Source of the DNA: an uncultured Clostridium sp.
GTDB taxonomy: Bacteria > Bacillota > Clostridia > Lachnospirales > Lachnospiraceae
DNA: 12,244 bases
Assembly: GCA_958349075.1 (NCBI GenBank)
Contig: CATWBR010000092.1
Location: forward strand, 1-12,244
Reading direction: 5' to 3'
Part shown: one piece after another, positions 1 through 7,389 of the stretch
Numbering within the stretch: the first letter of the stretch is position 1
Layout: the number at the start of each line of letters is the position of its first letter
Made by a program: the position numbers and the translations under genes
The notes under the pieces: model-generated
The model's database searches: none
Seen by the model: only the letters and a program-made list of their open reading frames with translations
What the model was told of the DNA's origin: nothing

Positions 1-31
1 ACCATAAAATAAAGAAAAGGATTGATCCGTT

Positions 32-1843
32 ATGAAAATGAACCTGAAGAATAAGATTACACTGAATATCTGTATCATTGTCATTTTATCTCTCGTTGTC
101 ATGTGTACTTCTCTCTATGCAATGTCTGCTTCAATTCTGAGTGAGGATTCCAATACATTTACCGAGGTTCAGATTTTAAGGGCCCAGGAAAAAATAGAAC
201 TTCAGGTGGATAAGATACGCCTGGAGACGCTGGCGCTGTCTAAAGATCAGCGGGTCAGGGATTTTTTCAAAGGCAAGCTTGGAACGAAGGGATTGAACCG
301 TTACCTCACGGATGAGATGGAGGCCATGAACCAGGAGGCGGAGAGTTATTATTATAAAGATCTCTTCTGTGTGGCCCTGGACGGCGTCATCACATCATCG
401 ACGATGCCCAATGCAATGTATGTGGATCTGTCGAGCAGAAAGTATGTCCAGGAAAGCTTAAAACGCAGCACGACGGCCACAAGCGATATTCTGATCGCCC
501 TGACCGACCAGGCCAGCATAGTTAATACGACACATCCTGTATTTGATGAGGATGGGCAGATGCTCGGACTGTTCGGCATTGCCATCCGGGCGGAGAAGTT
601 TGTCGGTTTCATTAAGAACTATGCCATCGGGGAAAACGGTTATTTTTCCATTGTTGACTCGAACGGGCTTGTGCTGTCCCACCGGGACCCGACCCTGATT
701 GGCCGCCCGGCTGCGGAGGTACTGCCGTTTTTCTCCGAAATGAACGGGGAGGAGCCGGGAGAAATCTATAAGCATGTGGACCATGACTACGTGTGTTCCT
801 ACAAAAAGATGGATCAAAACGACTGGGTGCTGTATACGGTGATGCCGAGGCGGGAACTGGCGGCAAAATCCCTCCAGCTTTTAAAGTCCGTTATCATATT
901 CGGTACGATTATATCGGGATGTGCCATCTTTGCCAGCATCTATTTTTCCAATAAGATATCATCGCCGATCGACAGTATCACGGAATATATAAACAGTGCG
1001 GAGAGCGGGAATGACTTCCTGGGAAATTCAATCAGTGAGACGATAGAAAATGTGAAGGCCAATGCTTTTGAAAAGGAGGCCCACGCGCTGATTCAGAGGT
1101 CCAGGACACTGACGGCGTCCCTGGAGATGAAATCCTACCTGACGGCCCGTTTCCTGTCAGCCCTGTCCCATGATATCAGAACGTCCCTGACCCTGATTAA
1201 GGGATATTCCAAGGGGATTCTCTCCGGCCTGGTGGAGGATGAGGAGACAAAGGAACGGTTTATCCAGGAAATTTACAGGAGCGCCGACACGCTGGAACGG
1301 ATCTCCTACGACGTGCTTGACAGCACCTATGAGGCGCAGAACAGCGAACAGATCAATAAAGAGATTGTCTATGCGGAAGAATTTTGTGAATCCCTCTATC
1401 AGACGGCCCAGGCCTATGTGGAAAACTCCGACCGGCTCTTTGAGGGGAGCCTGGAAAAGGTCAGCGGCAAGCTGTTTATCAGCGATGTAAAGATTATCCG
1501 TGTATGGCAGAATATACTGAGCAACGCGGTGAAATATTCCGCGCCCTATTCAACGGTCACGATCCGTATTGCGCTTGAAAACGGACAGTTTCTGTTCCAG
1601 ATATCGGATCAGGGAACGGGAATCAGTGCGGAAGAACGGGAGTATATTTTCGATATGTTTTATAAGGGGGATCCGTCACAGAAGGAGAGTTACGGATTGG
1701 GACTCTACGTGTCCAAACGAATCTTAGAGGCGCACGGTTCAAAACTCTGTTTTGAATCGGAGCCGGGAAAGGGGAGCACATTCTGGTTTACGCTTCCGGC
1801 AATGGCGGATACAAAAGACGACGCCTCTGAGAGAGAGGCGTGA
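32..1843 (+). CDS. Membrane sensor histidine kinase with extracellular Cache-type domain
   Basis: Sensor kinase of 603 residues that should autophosphorylate on a histidine and pass phosphate to a response regulator. Membrane segments are visible at about residues 9-31 and 284-305. The ~250 residues between them look like a double Cache domain (e.g. 'ENGYFSIVDSNGLVLSHRDP' at 201-220), outside the cell. A short HAMP-like stretch starts near 308 and leads into the H-box 'LSHDIRTSLTLIKGY' with phospho-acceptor H380. The ATPase domain is complete: N-box 'NILSNAVKYS' (494-503), G1 'DQGTG' (526-530), F-box 'FDMF' (540-543), G2 'GLGLYV' (555-560). The amino-acid-binding R-x-W-Y signature of some Cache domains is not seen; the nearest match is 'RKYVQES', so the ligand is unknown. 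The start is preceded by AAAGG at 16-20; a second ATG at 38 is possible but spaced worse. The likely partner is the convergent response regulator that ends 10 bases downstream. Confidence 0.95.
   Translation: MKMNLKNKITLNICIIVILSLVVMCTSLYAMSASILSEDSNTFTEVQILRAQEKIELQVDKIRLETLALSKDQRVRDFFKGKLGTKGLNRYLTDEMEAMNQEAESYYYKDLFCVALDGVITSSTMPNAMYVDLSSRKYVQESLKRSTTATSDILIALTDQASIVNTTHPVFDEDGQMLGLFGIAIRAEKFVGFIKNYAIGENGYFSIVDSNGLVLSHRDPTLIGRPAAEVLPFFSEMNGEEPGEIYKHVDHDYVCSYKKMDQNDWVLYTVMPRRELAAKSLQLLKSVIIFGTIISGCAIFASIYFSNKISSPIDSITEYINSAESGNDFLGNSISETIENVKANAFEKEAHALIQRSRTLTASLEMKSYLTARFLSALSHDIRTSLTLIKGYSKGILSGLVEDEETKERFIQEIYRSADTLERISYDVLDSTYEAQNSEQINKEIVYAEEFCESLYQTAQAYVENSDRLFEGSLEKVSGKLFISDVKIIRVWQNILSNAVKYSAPYSTVTIRIALENGQFLFQISDQGTGISAEEREYIFDMFYKGDPSQKESYGLGLYVSKRILEAHGSKLCFESEPGKGSTFWFTLPAMADTKDDASEREA
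1821..1841 (-). terminator. Hairpin between convergent kinase and regulator genes
   Basis: A perfect 8-base stem (ACGCCTCT at 1821-1828, AGAGGCGT at 1834-1841) closes a 5-base loop. It lies within the last codons of the kinase gene and reaches its stop codon. Read on the - strand it is followed by CGTCTTTTG, a weak U-tract, so it could terminate the response-regulator transcript. Read on the + strand there is no T-run, so it may only stabilise or stall the kinase mRNA. This is a sequence-based guess. Confidence 0.5.
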
Positions 1844-1853
1844 CCGCCGGACA

Positions 1854-2534
1854 TTACCGCAGTTCGGCTTCGAACATATATCCGACGCTACGGATTGATT
1901 TGATAAATCCTTCCCCGCCGCCCAGCTTCAGGCGCAGGCGCTTGATGTAAGTGTTGACGATGTTTTCATCGTACAGATCGCTTTCCCATACGTCGGCCAG
2001 AATCTGTTTTCTGCTGACCGCGGTGAATGCGTGATCGACCAGGTAGAGAAGCAGGCGGAATTCCGTGTTGGACATGCGGATCTCCTCATTACCTTTTGTC
2101 ACCCGGTATGCGCTGCGGTATATCTTATAATCGTCAAATTCGATCGGCGCCTCCATGGTGCGGGATGCCTTAAAACGCTCCACCCGCCCGATATGGGCGC
2201 GCACCCGGGCCAGCAATTCCATGGGATCGAACGGTTTTACAATATAATCATCGGCTCCGGCGCCAAGGGCCTGTACCTTGTCGAAGGAAGCGGCATTTGC
2301 GCTCAGCATGATAATCGGAACGTTGCTGAGCTGCCGGATACGGCGGCACACTTCGACGCCGTCCATTCCGCGCATGTTGATATCCAGAATAATGAGATCC
2401 ACGGTTTCGTCAAACAGTGCAAGAGCGTCCTTTCCGTTTTCAGCGCACAGGGTCAGAAAACTATACAGTCTCATATATTCTTCCAACATTTTTACGACTC
2501 GTTTGTCATCATCTACAATCAGGATTTTTTTCAT
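1854..2534 (-). CDS. OmpR/PhoB-family response regulator
   Basis: DNA-binding response regulator of 226 residues. The receiver domain (about 1-115) has acidic residues D8/D9, phospho-acceptor D51 in 'LIILDINMRGMDG', S78 in 'IIMLSA' and K100-P101 in 'DDYIVKPFDP'. The C-terminal winged helix (about 131-226) shows 'NTEFRLLLYLVDH', the recognition-helix region 'NIVNTYIKRLRLKL' and the terminal 'IRSVGYMF' hairpin, all typical of OmpR/PhoB. I place the start at 2534 because 'MKKILIVDDD' is the classic N-terminus and a GAGAGGG ribosome-binding site lies upstream. A longer reading frame from 2642 would add 36 atypical residues and would run through this gene's own promoter. It is convergent with the kinase gene instead of in an operon with it. 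The pairing is inferred from adjacency. Confidence 0.93.
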   Translation of the reverse strand: MKKILIVDDDKRVVKMLEEYMRLYSFLTLCAENGKDALALFDETVDLIILDINMRGMDGVEVCRRIRQLSNVPIIMLSANAASFDKVQALGAGADDYIVKPFDPMELLARVRAHIGRVERFKASRTMEAPIEFDDYKIYRSAYRVTKGNEEIRMSNTEFRLLLYLVDHAFTAVSRKQILADVWESDLYDENIVNTYIKRLRLKLGGGEGFIKSIRSVGYMFEAELR

Positions 2535-2580
2535 TGGCGTGTTATTCCCTCTCAGAACATTATTTTGTGATGCTATTCTT

Positions 2581-2609
2581 ATTATAGGAAGGATGGTGAG
2601 GGAAAGCAA
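2581..2609 (-). promoter_or_regulatory. Promoter of the response regulator gene
   Basis: On the - strand TTGCTT (2609-2604) and a perfect TATAAT (2586-2581) are separated by 17 bases. A start near 2574 would give a leader of about 40 bases ahead of the ATG at 2534. The region carries purine-rich repeats (GGAAGGATG at 2587-2595 and 2611-2619; AGGGAA at 2599 and 2609), possible regulator-binding sites. It lies back to back with the promoter of the downstream + strand operon. Confidence 0.65.
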
Positions 2610-2631
2610 GGGAAGGATGAAACATTTCTGC

Positions 2632-2660
2632 TTGCAATCCATTTACGAATCCAGTATAAT
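2632..2660 (+). promoter_or_regulatory. Sigma-A promoter of the ARH-ribokinase-lacI operon
   Basis: TTGCAA (2632-2637) and a perfect TATAAT (2655-2660) are spaced by exactly 17 bases. The predicted start near 2667 lies inside the operator palindrome and leaves a leader of about 67 bases before the ATG at 2734. Only 22 bases separate its -35 box from that of the divergent response-regulator promoter. Confidence 0.8.
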
Positions 2661-2682
2661 TAGAGTAACCGGTTTCTCTAAT
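2659..2682 (+). promoter_or_regulatory. LacI-family operator O1
   Basis: A 24-base palindrome centred on CCGG, with arms ATTAGAGTAACC and GGTTTCTCTAAT; 11 of 12 positions in each arm are complementary. An even palindrome with central CG and an AACCGGTT core is typical of LacI/GalR operators. It overlaps the end of the -10 box and the expected transcription start, a classic repressing position. The core at 2664-2679 recurs inverted at 7393-7408 upstream of the transporter operon, which points to shared control by the repressor encoded at 5963-7003. Confidence 0.8.
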
Positions 2683-2733
2683 GAAAGTTCGACTAAATAT
2701 TACAGTGTGCAAATGCGCAGGAGGGCATAAAAA

Positions 2734-4848
2734 ATGGTGAAAGATTATCTGGAAAAAGTGTATTCGGGATTTCTGGGAATGAATATCGGAATTCGTCTCG
2801 GAGCCCCGGTGGAGCCGACTATCTGGAGTTATGACAGAATACGGAAAACTTATGGAGAAATCACAGATTACGTGAAGGAATTTAAAAATTTTGCAGCCGA
2901 CGACGATGCCAACGGACCTGTATTTTTTATCAGGGCTCTTTATGATGATGCGAAAGAGAGGGAGCTTGTACCGCAGGATGTCGCCAGAGCCTGGCTAAAT
3001 TATGCCAGAGAGGGCGTGGGCATGTTCTGGTGGGGCGGTTACGGAACAAGTACCGAGCATACCGCTTACCTGAACCTGAAAAACGGAATCGAAGCGCCCC
3101 AGTCGGGTTCCATCGGGCAGAACGGGCTGATTTTGGCGGAACAGATCGGAGGCCAGATTTTCATTGATACCTGGGGACTTGTAAACCCCTGCAGCCCGAA
3201 GAAGGCCGCGGATTACGGTGAGGCTGCGGCCAGCGTTTCCCACGGCGGGGAAGGCGTACTGGGAGCCAGATTTTTCTGTGCAGCCATCGCCAGGGCATTT
3301 GAGACGGACGATATTTTTGATATAATGGAAACGGGACTTGCTGAAGTTCCAAAGGACAGCCTGTATCACCGGGTGGCCGATGCGGTACTTGATTTCTACC
3401 GCGCCCATCCGGAGGAGGAATCATGGCGCGATTGCTACCAGATGCTGGTGCGTGACTGGGGATATGACAAATACCAGGGGGTATGCCACATTATTCCCAA
3501 TGCCGGGGTCTGCTTTATGGCGATGGCCTACGGCAAAGGACATTTTGACAGAACCGTTGAGATTGCGACAATGGCAGGCTGGGATACGGACTGCAATGCA
3601 GGCAACGTGGGCACGGTTCTCGGCGTGGCCTGCGGACTTAAGGGCATTCCGGACCGTTACAGGAAGCCGATAAACGACGGAATTGTGTGCTCAAGCATTT
3701 CAGGATATCTGAATATCCTCGACATACCGACCTTCTCAAAGGAGCTGGCAATCCTCGGCTACCGTCTGGGAGGAGAGGAGGCTCCGGCAGAGCTTGCGGG
3801 AAGCTTTAAGAACGGGGAAGTACATTTTGACTTTGAATTGCCGGGCAGCACCCACAATATGCGCCTTTCGGATCCGTTTTTCTGCGCCCTGTCCCATTCA
3901 AGGGATCAGGCATACAGCGGAACAGGCTCCCTCAAAATTCTGGTGGACCGCATGGTACGCGGGGATCAGTGCAAGGTGTACTATAAACCGTTTTATACAA
4001 GAAATGATTTTTCAGATGAGAGATACAGCCCGGTATTTTCTCCAACCGCATACCCGGGACAGAAGGTTACGATGAAACTTTACCTGGACCAGTGGGAGGG
4101 ATGGGAGACACTCGGAATCGCCCCCTATGTACATACGGTTTATGGAAAAGAAAACCTGCTGCAGGGATATATCAAGCTCGTTCAGGAACAGTGGATCAGC
4201 GTTGAATTTACAATTCCCGATGTGGACGGCGATGTCGTGGATGAGGTCGGAATTGTGATTGAGGGATATTCCCCTTCAAAGAAAAAGAGCCTCGGTCTCA
4301 TTTATCTGGATGACTTTACCATTACCGGGCCGGCGGCGTATACGATTGATATGAAAAAACAGAAAAAAGAATTTGGCTGCATCACACCGTTCTCCACGGA
4401 TCACGGGGCCTGGGACCTGTATGGCGGCACGATGAATCTGATGCGTAACGAGGAGTCATTCGCCTATACCGGAAATTATTACAGTACGGATTACAAAGTT
4501 TCTGCGGCAGTGACGCCGCGCCACGGTGTATCCCATCTGATTACCGCAAGAGCGCAGGGCGCCAAGCGCTTTTACGCCGCTGGTTTTGATGAAACAGGAA
4601 AAGCCGTATTACTCAAGAACGACTTTGGTTTCCAGACGCTGGCCGGTTGTGATTTCCCGTGGGAATACGACAGGGAATACAGAATGGAGATGGAATGCGT
4701 CAAGGGCCGCATCACATTTTCAATTGATGGGGTGAAGGTTCTGGGGGCAGAGGACGCCGGTTTTTTAAACGGAATGTTTGGATGCGGTTCCCTGAAGACG
4801 GGACGAACATCTTACGCGGACTTTGCCTATGAGGATATACAGGCGTAA
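2734..4848 (+). CDS. ADP-ribosylglycohydrolase-family protein with C-terminal beta-rich regions
   Basis: Long (704 residues) member of the ARH/DraG fold, a Mg-dependent family that hydrolyses N- or O-ribosyl bonds such as those of ADP-ribosyl groups. The catalytic part is about residues 1-335: 'GFLGMNIGIRLGAPVEP' at the N-terminus, acidic cluster D56-D58 in 'AADDDAN', 'SHGGEGVLGA' (169-178) and 'WDTDCNAG' (283-290) with D284 and D286. The family's usual T-D-D and D-x-D-T metal motifs appear here as D-D-D and D-T-D-C, so two threonines are replaced. Residues ~360-530 resemble a galactose-binding-like beta-sandwich ('QAYSGTGSLKI'), and ~545-704 resemble a LamG-like or DUF1080-like fold ('RITFSIDGVKV'). 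No signal peptide is seen, so it is probably cytoplasmic. AGGAGG at 2719-2724 fixes the start. It is first in an operon with ribokinase and repressor. The substrate is unknown; a ribosylated sugar or nucleoside-like compound is inferred from neighbours. Confidence 0.85.
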   Translation: MVKDYLEKVYSGFLGMNIGIRLGAPVEPTIWSYDRIRKTYGEITDYVKEFKNFAADDDANGPVFFIRALYDDAKERELVPQDVARAWLNYAREGVGMFWWGGYGTSTEHTAYLNLKNGIEAPQSGSIGQNGLILAEQIGGQIFIDTWGLVNPCSPKKAADYGEAAASVSHGGEGVLGARFFCAAIARAFETDDIFDIMETGLAEVPKDSLYHRVADAVLDFYRAHPEEESWRDCYQMLVRDWGYDKYQGVCHIIPNAGVCFMAMAYGKGHFDRTVEIATMAGWDTDCNAGNVGTVLGVACGLKGIPDRYRKPINDGIVCSSISGYLNILDIPTFSKELAILGYRLGGEEAPAELAGSFKNGEVHFDFELPGSTHNMRLSDPFFCALSHSRDQAYSGTGSLKILVDRMVRGDQCKVYYKPFYTRNDFSDERYSPVFSPTAYPGQKVTMKLYLDQWEGWETLGIAPYVHTVYGKENLLQGYIKLVQEQWISVEFTIPDVDGDVVDEVGIVIEGYSPSKKKSLGLIYLDDFTITGPAAYTIDMKKQKKEFGCITPFSTDHGAWDLYGGTMNLMRNEESFAYTGNYYSTDYKVSAAVTPRHGVSHLITARAQGAKRFYAAGFDETGKAVLLKNDFGFQTLAGCDFPWEYDREYRMEMECVKGRITFSIDGVKVLGAEDAGFLNGMFGCGSLKTGRTSYADFAYEDIQA

Positions 4849-4954
4849 GTCTGACCGGCGCAGTGAGGAAAATGTGCGGGAAATGGTGTAAATGACGGAA
4901 TAGAGGTACCGCGGATTAGCGTACGGCGGCCAGGAGAAAGGTTTAGGTGTAAGG

Positions 4955-5848
4955 ATGAAAATATTGAATTTTGGTTCCCTGAATATTGATAATGTCTATA
5001 CCGTGGATCATTTCATACGTCCCGGTGAGACGATGAGCTCCCTCGGGATGGAGGTCTTCTGCGGCGGCAAGGGATTAAACCAGTCCATCGCCATGGCGCG
5101 TGCAGGGGCGCAGGTCTGGCATGCGGGAGCCGTGGGCGGGAACGACGGAGGAAAGCTGCTGGAACTTCTGGCTGATTCCGGAGTTAACACGGAGTTTGTG
5201 CGTAAGACGGACGGCGTATCGGGCCATACGATTATCCAGGTGGATAAGAACGGCCAGAACTGTATCATCCTGTACGGCGGTGCAAACCAGGAAATTACGC
5301 CCGGACAGGTAGATGAAACGCTGTCTCATTTCGGGGAGGGGGATATCCTTCTGCTTCAGAATGAGATAAACGGACTTGCCGGACTCATTAAAAAAGCGGC
5401 GGAAAAGGGAATGAAGATTTACCTGAATCCTTCTCCTGCGACCAGGGAGCTGCTGGAGCTTCCGCTAGAGCTTGTGGACTGCTTTATCCTGAACGAGGTG
5501 GAGGGAGCCGATATCTGCGGACAGGAGGCAAAGGAGGAGGAGATTCCACGCCTTCTGCGCGAAAAATATCCGCGGGCCGTGGTTCTTCTGACGCTCGGCA
5601 GCAGGGGATGCATTTATTATGACGGTGAAAACCGTTATGAACAGCCGGCTTTCCGTGTCAATGCGGTTGATACGACGGCGGCGGGGGATACATTTACAGG
5701 GTACTTTATTGCCTCAACCGTAAAGGGAAGCACGGTGCCGGAAGCTCTTTTGAGAGCAACCAGAGCCGCGGCTATTACCGTTATGGGAAAAGGGGCGGCG
5801 CCTTCCATTCCCTGGGAAAAACAGGTAGAAGACGAGAAATTGCCTTAG
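4955..5848 (+). CDS. rbsK: Ribokinase (PfkB family)
   Basis: ATP-dependent sugar kinase of 297 residues, expected to convert D-ribose to ribose 5-phosphate in the cytoplasm. The N-terminal motif 'GSLNIDNVYTVDHFIRPGET', the sugar-binding 'GGKGLNQ' (37-43), 'NEVE' (180-183), 'LLTLGSRG' (211-218) and PfkB signature 'DTTAAGDTF' (239-247, catalytic base D245) are all present. The C-terminal 'KGAAPSIPW' closely follows the E. coli RbsK pattern, which favours ribokinase over fructokinase or other PfkB kinases. Length is normal for the family. The start is chosen from the typical N-terminus; its ribosome-binding site is poor, with AGGAGAAAGG ending about 14 bases upstream. A 106-base gap without an obvious terminator separates it from the preceding ARH gene, so the two are probably co-transcribed. 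Its job is probably to capture ribose released by the ARH enzymes. There is no other ribose gene in view (no RbsD, RbsA, RbsC or RbsB). Confidence 0.9.
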   Translation: MKILNFGSLNIDNVYTVDHFIRPGETMSSLGMEVFCGGKGLNQSIAMARAGAQVWHAGAVGGNDGGKLLELLADSGVNTEFVRKTDGVSGHTIIQVDKNGQNCIILYGGANQEITPGQVDETLSHFGEGDILLLQNEINGLAGLIKKAAEKGMKIYLNPSPATRELLELPLELVDCFILNEVEGADICGQEAKEEEIPRLLREKYPRAVVLLTLGSRGCIYYDGENRYEQPAFRVNAVDTTAAGDTFTGYFIASTVKGSTVPEALLRATRAAAITVMGKGAAPSIPWEKQVEDEKLP

Positions 5849-5962
5849 AGTGTGACGCGTTTCTTGTAAAAAGATAAGTTTCACATGCTCTGGACAGCCC
5901 TGAAAAGCTGCAAGGCGGAGGCCTGCGGTTGCTTAAGTCTTAAATCAGGCGGGGGAATGTAT

Positions 5963-7003
5963 ATGGAAACAAAGACAAAATACAGCATTTCACAGATTGC
6001 GGAGATCTGCGGCGTATCCAAGGCGACCGTATCCAGGGTAATTAACAACAGCCCGTGCGGTGTCGGTGAGGCCACCAAAGAGAGGGTGCGCAAAGTCATA
6101 GAAGAACTGAATTACAGGCCGAACGCCCTGGCCAGGGGAGTTGCGGTGTCACGTTCCAGGATGATAGGAGTCGTAGTGCCGGACGTATCCAACTTTTTCT
6201 ATCCGAAAATTATCAGGGGAATCAGTGATTATCTGGAGAAAAAGGATTATTCCGTCATTGTCTGCAACTCCGACTATAATCCGGAGAAAGAGGCGGGGCT
6301 TCTGATGTCGCTCGTGGATAAGAGGGTGGACGGCGTGATCCTCTGTTCCGGTATTTCCAATAAGGCGTTTCTGGAGCAGTACAGGAAATACCAGGTGCCG
6401 TTAGTGCTCCTGGGACGTACTTTCGACAGCAGTGTCAGCGACGCCAGCATCACGGGCGACAACGTGAAAGGTTCCAGAAAAGCGGCTACTTATCTTCTGC
6501 GCGGCGGCAACAGACGCATTGTTTACGTGGAGGGTAATACGGAGCTTTCCGGTTCCAGGCAGAGGCTGCAGGGATATAAGGAAGCGCTCAGGGAACATGG
6601 AATTGAATTTGACAGGAAACTGACGCTTTCAGGAGAATATTCCATTGAATTCGGGCGCAGGGCCGCGGAGGAACTTTTAGAAAAAAAGGTTGAGTTTGAC
6701 GCAATTATGACGGGCAGCGATTTGATCGCAATCGGCGTTGTCTCCGGCCTTCTCGATGCAGGGAAGAAGATACCGGAGGAGATTGAGGTCATGGGCTTTG
6801 ATAATATTGAGCTGGCGGAGGTGTTCCGCCCGGCCCTGTCTACCGTTTCCAAGCCGCACTATGAGATGGCTCAGCATTTGGCAAAACAAATGATACGGAT
6901 TATTGAGGGAGAGGAAGTGGGCCTCAGCCACATGGTGGTGGAGCCTACACTCAAGCTGCGTAAAACAACAAAGGCGCGGGATTACGATGAGGAATACGAA
7001 TAA
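5963..7003 (+). CDS. LacI/GalR-family transcriptional repressor
   Basis: Regulator of 346 residues, expected to bind palindromic operators and be released by a sugar ligand. The helix-turn-helix is 'ISQIAEICGVSKATVSRVIN' (about 9-28), followed by the hinge helix 'YRPNALARGVAV' (51-62) and a periplasmic-binding-protein-like ligand domain from about 66 ('MIGVVVPDVSNFFYPKIIRGI') to 330, with 'DAIMTGSDLIAIGV' and 'VMGFDNIELAEVFRPALSTV' being typical family blocks. The hinge position usually held by leucine is V60. I choose the ATG at 5963: GGCGGGGG (5948-5955) stands 7 bases before it but only one base before the ATG at 5957, and the frame upstream to 5885 is not family-like. It lies between the two units whose promoters carry matching AACCGGTT operators, so it is the likely regulator of both and of itself. 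No separate promoter is clear in the 114-base gap before it. Confidence 0.93.
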   Translation: METKTKYSISQIAEICGVSKATVSRVINNSPCGVGEATKERVRKVIEELNYRPNALARGVAVSRSRMIGVVVPDVSNFFYPKIIRGISDYLEKKDYSVIVCNSDYNPEKEAGLLMSLVDKRVDGVILCSGISNKAFLEQYRKYQVPLVLLGRTFDSSVSDASITGDNVKGSRKAATYLLRGGNRRIVYVEGNTELSGSRQRLQGYKEALREHGIEFDRKLTLSGEYSIEFGRRAAEELLEKKVEFDAIMTGSDLIAIGVVSGLLDAGKKIPEEIEVMGFDNIELAEVFRPALSTVSKPHYEMAQHLAKQMIRIIEGEEVGLSHMVVEPTLKLRKTTKARDYDEEYE

Positions 7004-7065
7004 AGAGGCATCAGGGAATGACGGGACGTCTGGCGGCTGTGCCGGAAAATAGATTGTAAAAGTTA

Positions 7066-7112
7066 GCAGGGAGTAAATTTCCGGAAGGAAATCCTACTCC
7101 CTGCATTTTTTT
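7066..7112 (+). terminator. Rho-independent terminator after the lacI-family gene
   Basis: A 10-base outer stem (GCAGGGAGTA at 7066-7075 with TACTCCCTGC at 7095-7104) continues inward with ATTTCC/GGAAAT after a small bulge and closes on a GGAA loop. ATTTTTTT follows at 7105-7112. It ends the ARH-ribokinase-repressor unit and insulates the transporter operon. Confidence 0.9.
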
Positions 7113-7148
7113 GCTGTCACCAAAAATTCTGCGCGGCGTGTTTTACGT

Positions 7149-7165
7149 AACGGAAACCGGTAGAA
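7149..7165 (+). promoter_or_regulatory. Possible auxiliary operator (partial site)
   Basis: The nine bases GAAACCGGT (7153-7161) match the core of the two strong operators, including the ACCGGT palindrome, but the right arm (AGAA) diverges. Its centre is about 243 bases upstream of the operator at the transporter promoter, a distance compatible with repressor looping. It could also be chance. Confidence 0.3.
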
Positions 7166-7227
7166 ATGCGCTTTTTCAGTGAGAAAATAAGGGTGAGTTA
7201 ACATAAATAACCAAATAATAGGGAAAA

Positions 7228-7248
7228 TTAGGAAAACGGTTTATCTAA
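7228..7248 (+). promoter_or_regulatory. cre-like or LacI-like palindrome
   Basis: A quasi-palindrome centred on 7238: TTAG (7228-7231) and CTAA (7245-7248) flank AAACGGTTT (7234-7242). The segment 7231-7244 fits most positions of the catabolite-responsive element consensus for CcpA (TGWAARCGYTWNCW). An odd-centred LacI-family site is the alternative. It lies about 130 bases upstream of the transporter -10 box. Confidence 0.35.
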
Positions 7249-7337
7249 AATAGAGGGGTGGAAAAGTGAAAAACAGCAGGTGATTCCAGGATAAAAACGA
7301 TAAATAGTGCAATGTGCTAAAAAATAGGGGTGGTAAA
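7245..7337 (+). repeat. Imperfect direct repeat upstream of the transporter promoter
   Basis: Two 21-base copies at 7245-7265 and 7317-7337 start exactly 72 bases apart and match at 18 of 21 positions. Both begin CTAAAA and carry AGGGGTGG (7254-7261 and 7326-7333) followed by an A-rich end. The second copy ends 17 bases before the -35 box, so the pair could be activator sites. AGGGGTGG looks like a ribosome-binding site, but I see no credible ORF following either copy. Confidence 0.45.
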
Positions 7338-7354
7338 TTTAATAAAATATACAA

Positions 7355-7383
7355 TTGATATCAAAGATTAACTGTGCTATAAT
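7355..7383 (+). promoter_or_regulatory. Promoter of the transporter-ARH operon
   Basis: TTGATA (7355-7360), a 17-base spacer and a perfect TATAAT (7378-7383) preceded by TGC, i.e. an extended -10. Initiation near 7390 would give a leader of about 63 bases before the permease start and would fall at the edge of the operator. Confidence 0.82.
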
Positions 7384-7389
7384 ACCAAT

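Noticed and set aside
2535..2642. N-terminal extension of the response regulator to a start at 2642
   Set aside because: The extra 36 residues are not receiver-like, and the segment contains the gene's own TATAAT and TTGCTT boxes. 'MKKILIVDDD' at 2534 is the normal start.
2031..2730. Two + strand reading frames opposite the response regulator (2031-2570 and 2278-2730)
   Set aside because: They are antisense shadows of a well-recognised gene, show no domain-like sequence and run into the promoter region.
4849..4954. Possible terminator or small gene between the long ARH and ribokinase genes
   Set aside because: I found no stable hairpin with a T-run and no plausible short ORF, so co-transcription is the simpler reading.
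5885..5962. Upstream start for the LacI-family gene
   Set aside because: The added residues do not resemble the family, and the GGCGGGGG ribosome-binding site best serves the ATG at 5963.
7254..7337. AGGGGTGG copies as ribosome-binding sites of small genes
   Set aside because: Neither copy is followed at proper spacing by a start codon opening a convincing frame; a regulatory repeat is more likely.
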